Source of the DNA: an uncultured Eubacteriales bacterium
Lineage (GTDB): Bacteria > Bacillota > Clostridia > Oscillospirales > Acutalibacteraceae
Length of the DNA: 5,755 bases
Assembly (NCBI GenBank): GCA_900319255.1
Contig: ONNU01000124.1
Location: 1 to 5,755, forward strand
Direction: 5' to 3'
Position 1 is the stretch's first letter. The number at the start of each line of letters is the position of its first letter. Shown in pieces: positions 1 to 5,720 of this stretch. A program made the translations under genes and the position numbers. The notes under the pieces were generated by a model. The model worked only from the letters and a program-made list of their open reading frames with translations. It was not told the origin of the DNA and did not search any database.

Positions 1-2
1 AT

Positions 3-1559
3 TGGGTAAAGCTTGCAACAGTTCAGACGAACAATATTGGACGTATAGGAAGTGTTACATATATCAAAAACAGCAGCAGCAATATTGACGGAGAATATAT
101 TGCAAATACTTCCGCTGAATTATCAGGCAGTTCAATATACATCAAGGTCAAAAAGCTTGGTACTTATGTCTGGAAAGAGACAAGCGCACCTCCAAATTAC
201 GAGCTCGCTCACGATAAGGTTATTATCGTTACGGAAAGCCAGAGAGGTGATACCGTTACGACTCGGATTGAGGATCACAGGAAACCAGTCGGCTCTACCA
301 ACGAGATCATCCTTACAAAGACTGCTAAGGAAAAAACAAATTCGGCAAAGATCGGAGAAGCTCTTTCCGGCGCGCAGTTCCAGCTTATAAAGATAGATGG
401 AAACAGTAATGACGATACTCTGAGATTTTCATATGATTCCTCGAATACTAACACAAACATATATACATATAATGCCGGTTCCGGAACGTATAATGAAACC
501 GACTTCTGGCTTACCACCGGCACAGACGGTGTGCTGCACCTGAAAAATCTGCCCGTTGGCGATTACTACCTCGAAGAGCAGGATGCGCCCGCGAACTATT
601 CCAAAATGGATTCCAATGAGGTTTCGGGAGGTGTGGTGCAAAACAGAAAGGTCTACTTCTCCGTTGGCGATAACACCACAACAAAGGAGATCACCTGTTC
701 CGATGAAATGACCCCCGCTTATATCAAGCTGTACGAGCATATCAATGACAAGAAAGAAGCCTGGGGCAATCCTACATTTATATTCAATATAAGAAATACA
801 GATCCAGGCGGTAAAACGATCCGTGTTGCTCTGACGGTCAATGATAATGATAAGAAAACAGATGGCTTGACAACTCATACTACCCTCTCTTATGACTATA
901 GCAGCTGGTATGAGGAAAGCACTGTTGAATCAGAATATCATGGTATGTATCATATTGACAATCAGGGCAGGATTAGAGTAGAACCCGGAACATATGAGAT
1001 AACAAGAGTGCCGGTGTCGAGGTATGAGTTTGTGGAGAAAACATGGAAACTGAGTACCACTGGTGATTATCAAACAAACCGAGATGGAACAACAGAACAG
1101 CTGACTATTAATGTTCCTGCGGATGATACTGCTACTGTCCACTACTACGACAAAGTAGCCTACTACGATAAGTTCACTCAGGTGGATACAAGGATCAACA
1201 GCTTCTATCAGCTTGACAGCTCTACAAAAGCCAACAGGACTGTCAAGGGCATAAGAGTGATGGATTACAGTGTGCCGGTCTCTACAGGCAATCTTGATCT
1301 GACCGGCTCTGCGCTGACCGTTTACAAGGTTTATGTTGACGGTACAGAGGCGCTCATGAATTCAACAGAAAAGAGCGAGATAACTTTTTCTTTTGATACA
1401 TCAGGAGATAATTCCGGATTTACTACACCGGTTCTTTCAGGTGATTCAAAAACCCTTACAGTCAGCGAGGTTTCGAACTATACCGATAAAGTCTACACTC
1501 TGACTGCGACATACAGCGGATTTACTGACAGCTTTGATCTTGTATTTGCGCGAACGTAG
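3..1559 (+). CDS. Surface protein with Cna-B/SpaA-like domains, C-terminal part (5' truncated by window edge)
   Basis: The reading frame is open from the left edge (first full codon at 3) to TAG at 1557-1559, giving 518 visible residues; the start is outside the window. It appears to be a secreted cell-surface or pilin-like protein. Visible residues about 17-95 form one Cna-B/SpaA-like domain with the signature GTYVWKETSAPPNYEL (G53 to L68; conserved Glu E59). Residues about 100-235 form a second, with LTK (K106), LSGAQFQLIK, then GDYYLEEQDAPANY (Glu E192). Residues about 238-385 resemble a third, diverged domain (GTYEITRVPVSRYEF), where the usual Glu is R335. The C-terminal 100 residues are Ser/Thr/Asp-rich and look like an Ig-like beta domain ending in FDLVFART. 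In such domains a Lys and an Asn/Asp form an isopeptide bond aided by the Glu. No LPxTG motif, hydrophobic anchor or basic tail is seen, so anchoring is unknown. A GTG at 531 is internal, not a start. Domain class is fairly sure; ligand and role are unknown. Confidence 0.85.
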   Translation, partial: WVKLATVQTNNIGRIGSVTYIKNSSSNIDGEYIANTSAELSGSSIYIKVKKLGTYVWKETSAPPNYELAHDKVIIVTESQRGDTVTTRIEDHRKPVGSTNEIILTKTAKEKTNSAKIGEALSGAQFQLIKIDGNSNDDTLRFSYDSSNTNTNIYTYNAGSGTYNETDFWLTTGTDGVLHLKNLPVGDYYLEEQDAPANYSKMDSNEVSGGVVQNRKVYFSVGDNTTTKEITCSDEMTPAYIKLYEHINDKKEAWGNPTFIFNIRNTDPGGKTIRVALTVNDNDKKTDGLTTHTTLSYDYSSWYEESTVESEYHGMYHIDNQGRIRVEPGTYEITRVPVSRYEFVEKTWKLSTTGDYQTNRDGTTEQLTINVPADDTATVHYYDKVAYYDKFTQVDTRINSFYQLDSSTKANRTVKGIRVMDYSVPVSTGNLDLTGSALTVYKVYVDGTEALMNSTEKSEITFSFDTSGDNSGFTTPVLSGDSKTLTVSEVSNYTDKVYTLTATYSGFTDSFDLVFART

Positions 1560-1593
1560 CCTGAGAAACTCAATAAAAATCCATAATCAAAAC

Positions 1594-1625
1594 AGCGGCA
1601 GGACATTATGAAGTGTCCTGCCGCT
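1594..1625. terminator. Bidirectional intrinsic terminator between convergent genes
   Basis: A perfect inverted repeat: AGCGGCAGGACA at 1594-1605, an 8-nt loop, then TGTCCTGCCGCT at 1614-1625. On the + strand it lies 34 nt after the surface-protein stop; the T-rich run (TTATTTATTTTTTG) starts about 7 nt after the stem, so termination in this direction may be less efficient. On the - strand, downstream of lysA, the stem is followed at once by GTTTTGATT. It is the only strong hairpin between the two convergent stops, so it probably serves both genes. Confidence 0.85.
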
Positions 1626-1679
1626 TGAGCGTTATTTATTTTTTGTCAGCCCGGAATGACGATCCCCTGCCCTGACAGA

Positions 1680-2939
1680 TCAGTCGAGTACATCCCAGAA
1701 GCCTTCGAGGGTTGCAAAATAGTCCTCGACAGTTTCAGCTCTGCGTATCTCAAGGACAGAACCGTCCTCTCTGAGCAGAAGCTCTGCGCTTTTGAGCTTG
1801 CCGTTATAGTTGTAGCCCATTGCAAAGCCGTGCGCGCCGGTATCGTGGATAACGAGAATATCACCCTTTGTGATCTCGGGAAGCGCTCTGTCGATAGCGA
1901 ATTTATCATTATTTTCGCAAAGCGAGCCTGTTACGTCATATACATGATCGCAGGGGGCATCCTCTTTTCCGAGAACGGTGATATGATGATAAGCGCCGTA
2001 CATTGCGGGACGCATAAGGTTTACTGCGCACGCATCAACGCCGATATATTCCTTGTGTATATGCTTTTCGTGGATAGCCTTTGTAACCAGATGACCGTAG
2101 GGAGCGAGCATGAATCTGCCAAGCTCGGTGAAGATGCTGATATCCCCCAGCCCTGCGGGAACAAGGATCTCATCGAATGCCTTATGTACGCCCTCGCCGA
2201 TAGCAAGTATATCGTTAGGCTCCTTGTCGGGAGTATAGGGCACGCCGACACCGCCGGAAAGATTGATAAAGCTGAGGCTGATGCCTGTTTCGTTCTTTAT
2301 CTCAACGGCAAGTCTGAACAGGATGCCTGCGAGGGTGGGATAATATTCATTGGAAACGGTATTGCTTGCAAGAAAAGCGTGGATACCGAATTTTTTTGCG
2401 CCCTTATCTCTGAGGGTCTTATAAGCCTCGATGATCTGGGGCTTGGTCATGCCGTATTTAGCGTCGCCGGGGTTATCCATTATTGTAGTTGAGATGGAGA
2501 AGGTTCCGCCCGGATTATAGCGGCAGCATACTGTCTCAGGAATACCGCACGCCTCTTCAAGAGCCTCGATATGAGTAATATCATCGAGGTTGATGATAGC
2601 GCCGATCTCATTTGCAAAGCGGAATTCCTCCAGGGGTGTATCATTGGAGGAGAACATTATTTCAGGGCTTTTGAAACCGCATTTCTGGCTCATAAGCAGC
2701 TCGCTGTAGGAAGAGCAGTCAGTACCGCAGCCTTCTTCCTTGAGTATTTTCAATATGGAAGGGTTAGGGGTAGCTTTTACAGCGAAATACTCCCTGAAAC
2801 CCTTATTCCATGAAAAAGCCTGATTGAGTTTTCTTGCATTTTCTCTGATAGCTTTTTCATCATATATATGAAAAGGAGTCGGGAATTTTTCAATTATTTT
2901 TTCTGCCTGCGATTTAGTGATAAAAGGTTTTTTGATCAT
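1680..2939 (-). CDS. lysA: Diaminopimelate decarboxylase (EC 4.1.1.20)
   Basis: A 419-residue PLP-dependent fold-III decarboxylase that converts meso-diaminopimelate to L-lysine and CO2, the last step of lysine synthesis, in the cytoplasm. The N-terminal alanine-racemase-like barrel carries the PLP lysine K55 in YFAVKATPNP. RYNPGG (from R140), AKYGM (160-164), H187 in GIHAFLASN, the glycine loop LSGGVGVPY (227-235) and ELGRF (272-276) follow. The C-terminal beta domain has the catalytic Cys in CENNDKF (C341, E342) and GAHGFAMGYNYNG (368-380). Length is normal for the family. The motifs CENND and NYNGKLKSAE differ from the textbook CESGD and NYNxRPRPAE, but I recall this variant in many Clostridia and Bacteroidetes. 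The start at 2939 is chosen because GGAGGG lies 8 nt upstream; the frame stays open to 3005 but that part overlaps the promoter. The gene stands alone, divergent from the EAL gene. Carboxynorspermidine decarboxylase is a less likely alternative. Confidence 0.93.
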   Translation of the reverse strand: MIKKPFITKSQAEKIIEKFPTPFHIYDEKAIRENARKLNQAFSWNKGFREYFAVKATPNPSILKILKEEGCGTDCSSYSELLMSQKCGFKSPEIMFSSNDTPLEEFRFANEIGAIINLDDITHIEALEEACGIPETVCCRYNPGGTFSISTTIMDNPGDAKYGMTKPQIIEAYKTLRDKGAKKFGIHAFLASNTVSNEYYPTLAGILFRLAVEIKNETGISLSFINLSGGVGVPYTPDKEPNDILAIGEGVHKAFDEILVPAGLGDISIFTELGRFMLAPYGHLVTKAIHEKHIHKEYIGVDACAVNLMRPAMYGAYHHITVLGKEDAPCDHVYDVTGSLCENNDKFAIDRALPEITKGDILVIHDTGAHGFAMGYNYNGKLKSAELLLREDGSVLEIRRAETVEDYFATLEGFWDVLD

Positions 2940-2947
2940 AAAACGAT

Positions 2948-2953
2948 CCCTCC
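2948..2953 (-). promoter_or_regulatory. Ribosome binding site of lysA
   Basis: CCCTCC on the + strand reads GGAGGG on the coding strand, 8 nt before the ATG at 2939-2937. It is a near-perfect Shine-Dalgarno and fixes the start of lysA at MIKKPF instead of 22 codons upstream. Confidence 0.9.
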
Positions 2954-2975
2954 GGGAATTTAAAAATACAATATT

Positions 2976-3005
2976 ATAATACAACATTTCCCCGCATTTT
3001 GTCAA
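2976..3005 (-). promoter_or_regulatory. Sigma-A type promoter of lysA
   Basis: On the coding strand, TTGACA (3005-3000) is followed after 18 nt by TATTAT (2981-2976). An overlapping TATAAT (2978-2973) is 21 nt from the -35, which is too far to be ideal. Transcription would start near 2968-2970, leaving about 30 nt of leader. That leaves no room for a lysine riboswitch, so any control would be at the promoter. Confidence 0.8.
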
Positions 3006-3013
3006 TAACCGCC

Positions 3014-3032
3014 CGCCGGCGTGCCGCCGGTG
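3014..3032. repeat. GC-rich short hairpin upstream of the lysA promoter
   Basis: CCGGCG (3016-3021), loop TGC, CGCCGG (3025-3030), extended by a G-T and a C-G pair to 8 bp. It sits just upstream of the lysA -35 box. Its design (short GC arms, 3-nt loop) resembles the CACGGCG-TAC-CGCCGTG hairpin at 5682-5698, so it may be a fragment of the same palindromic repeat class or an operator. It has no T-tract, so it is not an obvious terminator. Confidence 0.5.
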
Positions 3033-3036
3033 TCAA

Positions 3037-3437
3037 GATCGCGGGACAGGTCTGACAATGCTTTACTTTCGTTCTCGCGTGTTATAGTCGGATTGTAAGG
3101 GGGAATGAAATAATCCTCAGCCGGCTCCAACGAAAACTTCCGGAATTATTTTACACCAACGGCAATAGCTCAAGTCTTATTGTGATTACCTGAATCCGTG
3201 AATCCGACAGCTCCGTTGCGAGCGGATAAATGGAATCCGTTGTTACGCTTTCATGCCCTGAGCCATGCTTCTGTTAGTGTTTCTGTTCTGGAATTCTCTG
3301 CGGGAAAGTCTGTGCGGTGTTTTATCAGAATGTCTGATGATATTTCACATTCGTGACCGTGAACGGAGGGGCTTTGTTTGCGAGAGGTGAAATATGCGCA
3401 AAAATGCCCTTTATAACTGATTTTTTTCAATAAACCA
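3037..3437. other. Intergenic stretch without a recognisable gene
   Basis: About 400 nt between the two divergent promoters. No open frame here combines a start, a ribosome binding site and a recognisable protein. It contains three copies of GAATCCG (3192-3198, 3200-3206, 3233-3239), a small hairpin ATCAGA-ATG-TCTGAT (3324-3338) and the inverted repeat at 3340-3395. Two short open frames (3186-3359 and about 3341-3430, different frames) have somewhat coding-like codons but no start signal. It could be a decayed gene, an uncharacterised RNA or plain spacer. Confidence 0.5.
3340..3395. repeat. 9-bp inverted repeat enclosing a smaller hairpin
   Basis: ATATTTCAC (3340-3348) and GTGAAATAT (3387-3395) are perfect inverted arms 38 nt apart, with a small inner hairpin CCG-TGAA-CGG (3357-3366). 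It lies immediately after the ATCAGA/TCTGAT hairpin and about 40 nt before the -35 box of the EAL gene. It could be a regulator site or part of a structured RNA; no function is recognised. Confidence 0.4.
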
Positions 3438-3466
3438 TTGACGAATGGCACAAAATGTAATATAAT
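3438..3466 (+). promoter_or_regulatory. Strong sigma-A type promoter of the EAL gene
   Basis: TTGACG (3438-3443), exactly 17 nt, then TATAAT (3461-3466). Both boxes are near consensus. The start of transcription would fall near 3472-3474, giving a leader of about 190 nt before the ATG at 3667. Confidence 0.8.
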
Positions 3467-3547
3467 TATCAAACAATAAATTGTATTATTTATTACTGTT
3501 GATGAAAATGTTGCCGGATGTCTGATCTCTGAACTGTGAAAATACAA

Positions 3548-3565
3548 ATTATTGCGCGCAATAAT
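3548..3565. promoter_or_regulatory. 18-bp perfect palindrome in the EAL gene leader
   Basis: ATTATTGCGCGCAATAAT is fully self-complementary. In DNA it looks like a site for a dimeric repressor placed about 75 nt downstream of the transcription start; in RNA it would be a 7-bp hairpin with a CGCG loop. The sequence does not decide between these. Confidence 0.6.
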
Positions 3566-3650
3566 CACCAAACATTCAGGCATCATGACGTTGAAATATG
3601 TTCAGGATCCGGAGCTGCTGATTATTTCGGCAGTCAGAGACGGCATAAAA

Positions 3651-3657
3651 AGGAGAG
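3651..3657 (+). promoter_or_regulatory. Ribosome binding site of the EAL gene
   Basis: AGGAGAG ends 9 nt before the ATG at 3667. An in-frame TAA at 3646-3648 rules out a longer N terminus, so the EAL domain begins almost at the first residue. Confidence 0.8.
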
Positions 3658-3666
3658 TGGAAAAAG

Positions 3667-5295
3667 ATGAACAAAGCAATGACCGAACAGGAGCTGCTGG
3701 ACAGCTTTGATGATGCGATAAAATTCGGGCATATCTTTGTGACATATCAGCCGAAGATCAACCATTCTACGGGCAGAATGATCGGCGCTGAGGCTTTGAT
3801 GCGCTGGACACATCCTGAATTCGGAATGCAGTACCCTTCGGATTTTATTCCTGTGCTTGAAAAAAATGATCTTATATACCGGGCAGACCTTGCTGTTTTT
3901 GAAGCGGTCTGTAGTTTCCTGCGCCGTTGTCTTAATGTCAGGATAACGCCTGTGCCGGTTTCTGTCAACATGTCAAGATATGATATATACAGAAAAAACT
4001 ATGTTGAGGAAATAGAAAAGCTGCGGAAAAAATATGATATCCCCGTAAAGTATCTTCATGTGGAGGTGACGGAGACTTCTGCCATCGGCGGAATGGAGCT
4101 TGTTTCCAGTGTTCTCAAGCAGCTGCATGAATATGGTTATATTGTTGAGATGGATGACTTCGGAAGCGGTTATTCCTCCCTGAATATCCTCAAGGATCTG
4201 GCTGTTGATGTGATAAAGCTGGATATGCGGTTCCTCAGCGGCGATATCGGAGGCAGAGGCGGTACTATCATCAATGCGGTGGTGCAGATGGCAAAATGGC
4301 TGGGCACACCTGTTATTGCAGAGGGCGTTGAAACGGTAGAGCAGGCTGACTATATGAAAAGCATCGGCTGCAAATATATCCAGGGCTACCTTTATTCAAA
4401 GCCCGTAACAGAAGATATTTTCCTGCAGAAGATACAGAAGCTTGAGCATGAGCCGATGATCCCGGCGCTTGATCTTATTTCCGCAATGGATGCGGGCAAA
4501 TTCTGGGATCCCTCGTCTATGGAGACGCTGATCTTCAACAATTTCGTAGGCGGAGCTGTTATCTTTACCTATCATGACGGCAACGCGGAGATACTCAGGG
4601 TCAATAAAAAATATGTCCGTGAGATAGGCATGAATATGATCGAGCAGGAGATAATCGACACCGATCCGTTTATCGGCATGGATGAGCATAACAAAAGAAT
4701 ATACAGAGATACTCTTGAACGCGCGATTAATTCAAATGATGAGGAAAGCTGTGAGACATGGAGGACGGTTTGTTCAAAGACCTGCGGTGAGGACAGGATC
4801 TGTATCTGCAGCTATGTCCGTGTGATAGGCAAAACGGATAATCAGTATCTGTTTTATTCCATGATACATAATGTCACCGCTGAAAAGACACGCTTTACCG
4901 AGCTGTACGAAAGCGAGCGCCGTTTCAGATTCGCAAGTGAACACGCTAATGTTTACGCATGGGAGGTTGACGTTGTCACAAGAGTGATGCATCCCTGCTT
5001 CAGATGTGTGCGTGATCTGAATGTTCCTCCCGTTGTGCATAATTATCCGGAGCCGCTTATTGAAAACGGCGTTTTTCCGCCGGATTATGCTGATATGTAC
5101 CGTGACTGGATGAACAGGCTGGAAAAAGGCGAGATGGACACTATCGAAGGAATAATCCCGCTGACTGTCGGACGCATACCGTTCCATGTGAGATATACGC
5201 TTGAACGGGATGAAAACGGCAATCCTCTGAAGGCATACGGCTCAGCAACGCTGGTCGTTGACGGGGAAGATGAAAATGAAGAAAATAAAAAATAA
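3667..5295 (+). CDS. EAL-domain c-di-GMP phosphodiesterase with two C-terminal PAS-like domains
   Basis: A 542-residue soluble protein; no signal peptide or membrane segment is seen. Residues about 7-258 form an EAL domain that hydrolyses c-di-GMP to pGpG. All expected catalytic positions are present: E42 in AEALMRW, N101 in SVNMS, E133 in VEVTET, D163-D164 in DDFGSGYSSL, K184 in DVIKLD, E219 in AEGVE and Q239 in YIQGYLYSKP. It should therefore be active, with metal bound by the acidic set. Residues about 280-405 look like a first PAS domain (GGAVIFTYHDG, EILRVNKKYVREIG, ending YSMIHNVTAEK). A short helix, TRFTELYESERRFRFA, leads to a second PAS-like domain (about 415-532). The end is an acidic/lysine tail. 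No GGDEF domain is present, although EAL-PAS proteins of Clostridia often carry one. A cysteine cluster (C362, C369, C373, C379, C381) lies in the first PAS. The gene is monocistronic, between its own promoter and terminator. The signal sensed is unknown. Confidence 0.9.
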   Translation: MNKAMTEQELLDSFDDAIKFGHIFVTYQPKINHSTGRMIGAEALMRWTHPEFGMQYPSDFIPVLEKNDLIYRADLAVFEAVCSFLRRCLNVRITPVPVSVNMSRYDIYRKNYVEEIEKLRKKYDIPVKYLHVEVTETSAIGGMELVSSVLKQLHEYGYIVEMDDFGSGYSSLNILKDLAVDVIKLDMRFLSGDIGGRGGTIINAVVQMAKWLGTPVIAEGVETVEQADYMKSIGCKYIQGYLYSKPVTEDIFLQKIQKLEHEPMIPALDLISAMDAGKFWDPSSMETLIFNNFVGGAVIFTYHDGNAEILRVNKKYVREIGMNMIEQEIIDTDPFIGMDEHNKRIYRDTLERAINSNDEESCETWRTVCSKTCGEDRICICSYVRVIGKTDNQYLFYSMIHNVTAEKTRFTELYESERRFRFASEHANVYAWEVDVVTRVMHPCFRCVRDLNVPPVVHNYPEPLIENGVFPPDYADMYRDWMNRLEKGEMDTIEGIIPLTVGRIPFHVRYTLERDENGNPLKAYGSATLVVDGEDENEENKK

Positions 5296-5303
5296 AAGGC
5301 ATG

Positions 5304-5338
5304 GGCTGGCGAAATTATAAAAGTTTCGCCAGCCTTTT
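5304..5338 (+). terminator. Intrinsic terminator of the EAL gene
   Basis: GGCTGGCGAAA (5304-5314), a 9-nt loop, TTTCGCCAGCC (5324-5334), then TTTT. The 11-bp stem is perfect and begins 8 nt after the stop codon. The end of the right arm can also pair with the following AAGGCTG (see findings). Confidence 0.85.
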
Positions 5339-5353
5339 CAAAGGCTGCGGGTT

Positions 5354-5456
5354 CCAAGGGCAGAGCCCTTGGTCGCACGCCGTAGCGTGCGAAACACCCC
5401 AAAACCGCCGCCAGGCGGTCAAAGAAAAACCAGGCAACGGGCGAAGCCTCGTTGCC
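5354..5456. repeat. Run of four adjacent short hairpins
   Basis: Four perfect inverted repeats in order: CCAAGGGC-AGA-GCCCTTGG (5354-5372), directly abutting TCGCACGC-CGTA-GCGTGCGA (5373-5392), then ACCGCC-GCCA-GGCGGT (5404-5419) and GGCAACG...CGTTGCC (5433-5456, with an inner GGC-GAA-GCC). Loops of the first three are 3-4 nt. This pattern of stacked small palindromes is typical of multicopy intergenic repeats in gut Clostridia, from memory; it could also be a structured RNA. Copy number in the genome cannot be seen here. Confidence 0.7.
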
Positions 5457-5509
5457 GGACAAGACCGAAAGGGCTTTCCCTTGCGAAATCACTATGCACT
5501 ACCCATTCC
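5440..5509 (+). repeat. 70-nt direct repeat, copy 1
   Basis: Begins GGCGAAGCCTCGTTGCC and ends CACTACCCATTCC. It is identical to copy 2 (5563-5633) except that it has CCC where copy 2 has CCCC. Its first part is the right half of the last hairpin in the preceding run. Confidence 0.9.
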
Positions 5510-5562
5510 TTTTGAAGCATACCCCACAAACCAGACACCCCATCCCCTCACAACAGTCAGCC

Positions 5563-5633
5563 GGCGAAGCCTCGTTGCCGGACAAGACCGAAAGGGCTTT
5601 CCCCTTGCGAAATCACTATGCACTACCCATTCC
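5563..5633 (+). repeat. 71-nt direct repeat, copy 2
   Basis: Second copy of the unit at 5440-5509, starting 123 nt further on, after a 53-nt spacer, with one extra C in the CCC run (5601-5604). The extra base changes the frame, so the similar peptide RSLVAGQDRKGFPL on both sides does not continue alike; this argues against a coding repeat. Here CCGGC (5561-5565) can pair with GCCGG (5577-5581), in place of the longer stem at copy 1. Confidence 0.9.
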
Positions 5634-5671
5634 CCCTTTTAGACAAAAGCTCCGAATTTACCGTTGAAATA

Positions 5672-5720
5672 CTCCCTCCGTCACGGCGTACCGCCGTGCC
5701 ACCTCCCTCATAGAGGGAGG
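5672..5720. repeat. Double-hairpin palindromic repeat module
   Basis: CTCCCTCCGT leads into CACGGCG-TAC-CGCCGTG (5682-5698), then CCTCCCTC-ATA-GAGGGAGG (5702-5720). The leading CTCCCTC (5672-5678) repeats the arm at 5703-5709, so two alternative pairings with GAGGGAG are possible. I recall near-identical units scattered between genes in Ruminococcus, Faecalibacterium and relatives, which would make it a REP- or MITE-like element; copy number cannot be tested here. Confidence 0.7.

Larger units (their letters stand above)
3473..3666 (+). promoter_or_regulatory. Long structured 5' leader of the EAL gene
   Basis: About 190 nt between the predicted transcription start and the ATG. Local structures in order: an AT hairpin AATAAAT/ATTTATT (3475-3494), the palindrome at 3548-3565, and CTGCTGA-TTATT-TCGGCAG (3615-3633, one G-U pair), which ends 17 nt before the ribosome binding site. 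I do not see the conserved core of the GEMM-I or c-di-GMP-II riboswitch, nor a T-tract terminator. Leader control of the phosphodiesterase is possible but only inferred. Confidence 0.45.

Noticed and set aside
531..1559. Start of the surface-protein gene at GTG 531
   Set aside because: The same frame is open and domain-like (second Cna-B domain begins around 300) all the way to the left edge.
1656..2492. 278-codon open frame on the + strand
   Set aside because: Exactly antisense to lysA, which has clear family motifs and a ribosome binding site; the + frame has no recognisable domain.
2940..2970. Lysine riboswitch upstream of lysA
   Set aside because: The leader from the predicted start is only about 30 nt, far too short for an L box.
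2940..3005. 22-codon N-terminal extension of lysA
   Set aside because: It overlaps the promoter boxes and the ribosome binding site, and homologues start near MIKKPF-like sequences.
3251..3586. 111-codon open frame on the - strand
   Set aside because: It covers the EAL gene promoter and leader, has no ribosome binding site and its peptide looks like random translation.
3473..3666. c-di-GMP riboswitch (GEMM-I or c-di-GMP-II)
   Set aside because: Tempting upstream of an EAL gene, but the conserved cores and paired helices are not visible.
5085..5492. 135-codon open frame on the - strand
   Set aside because: Antisense to the PAS region, the terminator and the hairpin run; no domain and no ribosome binding site seen.
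5440..5633. CRISPR array
   Set aside because: Only two units of 70/71 nt with one 53-nt spacer and no cas genes; unit length and number do not fit.
5301..5642. 113-codon open frame on the + strand
   Set aside because: It begins inside the terminator, runs through hairpins and two repeat copies in different frames; such frames are typical artefacts of repeats.
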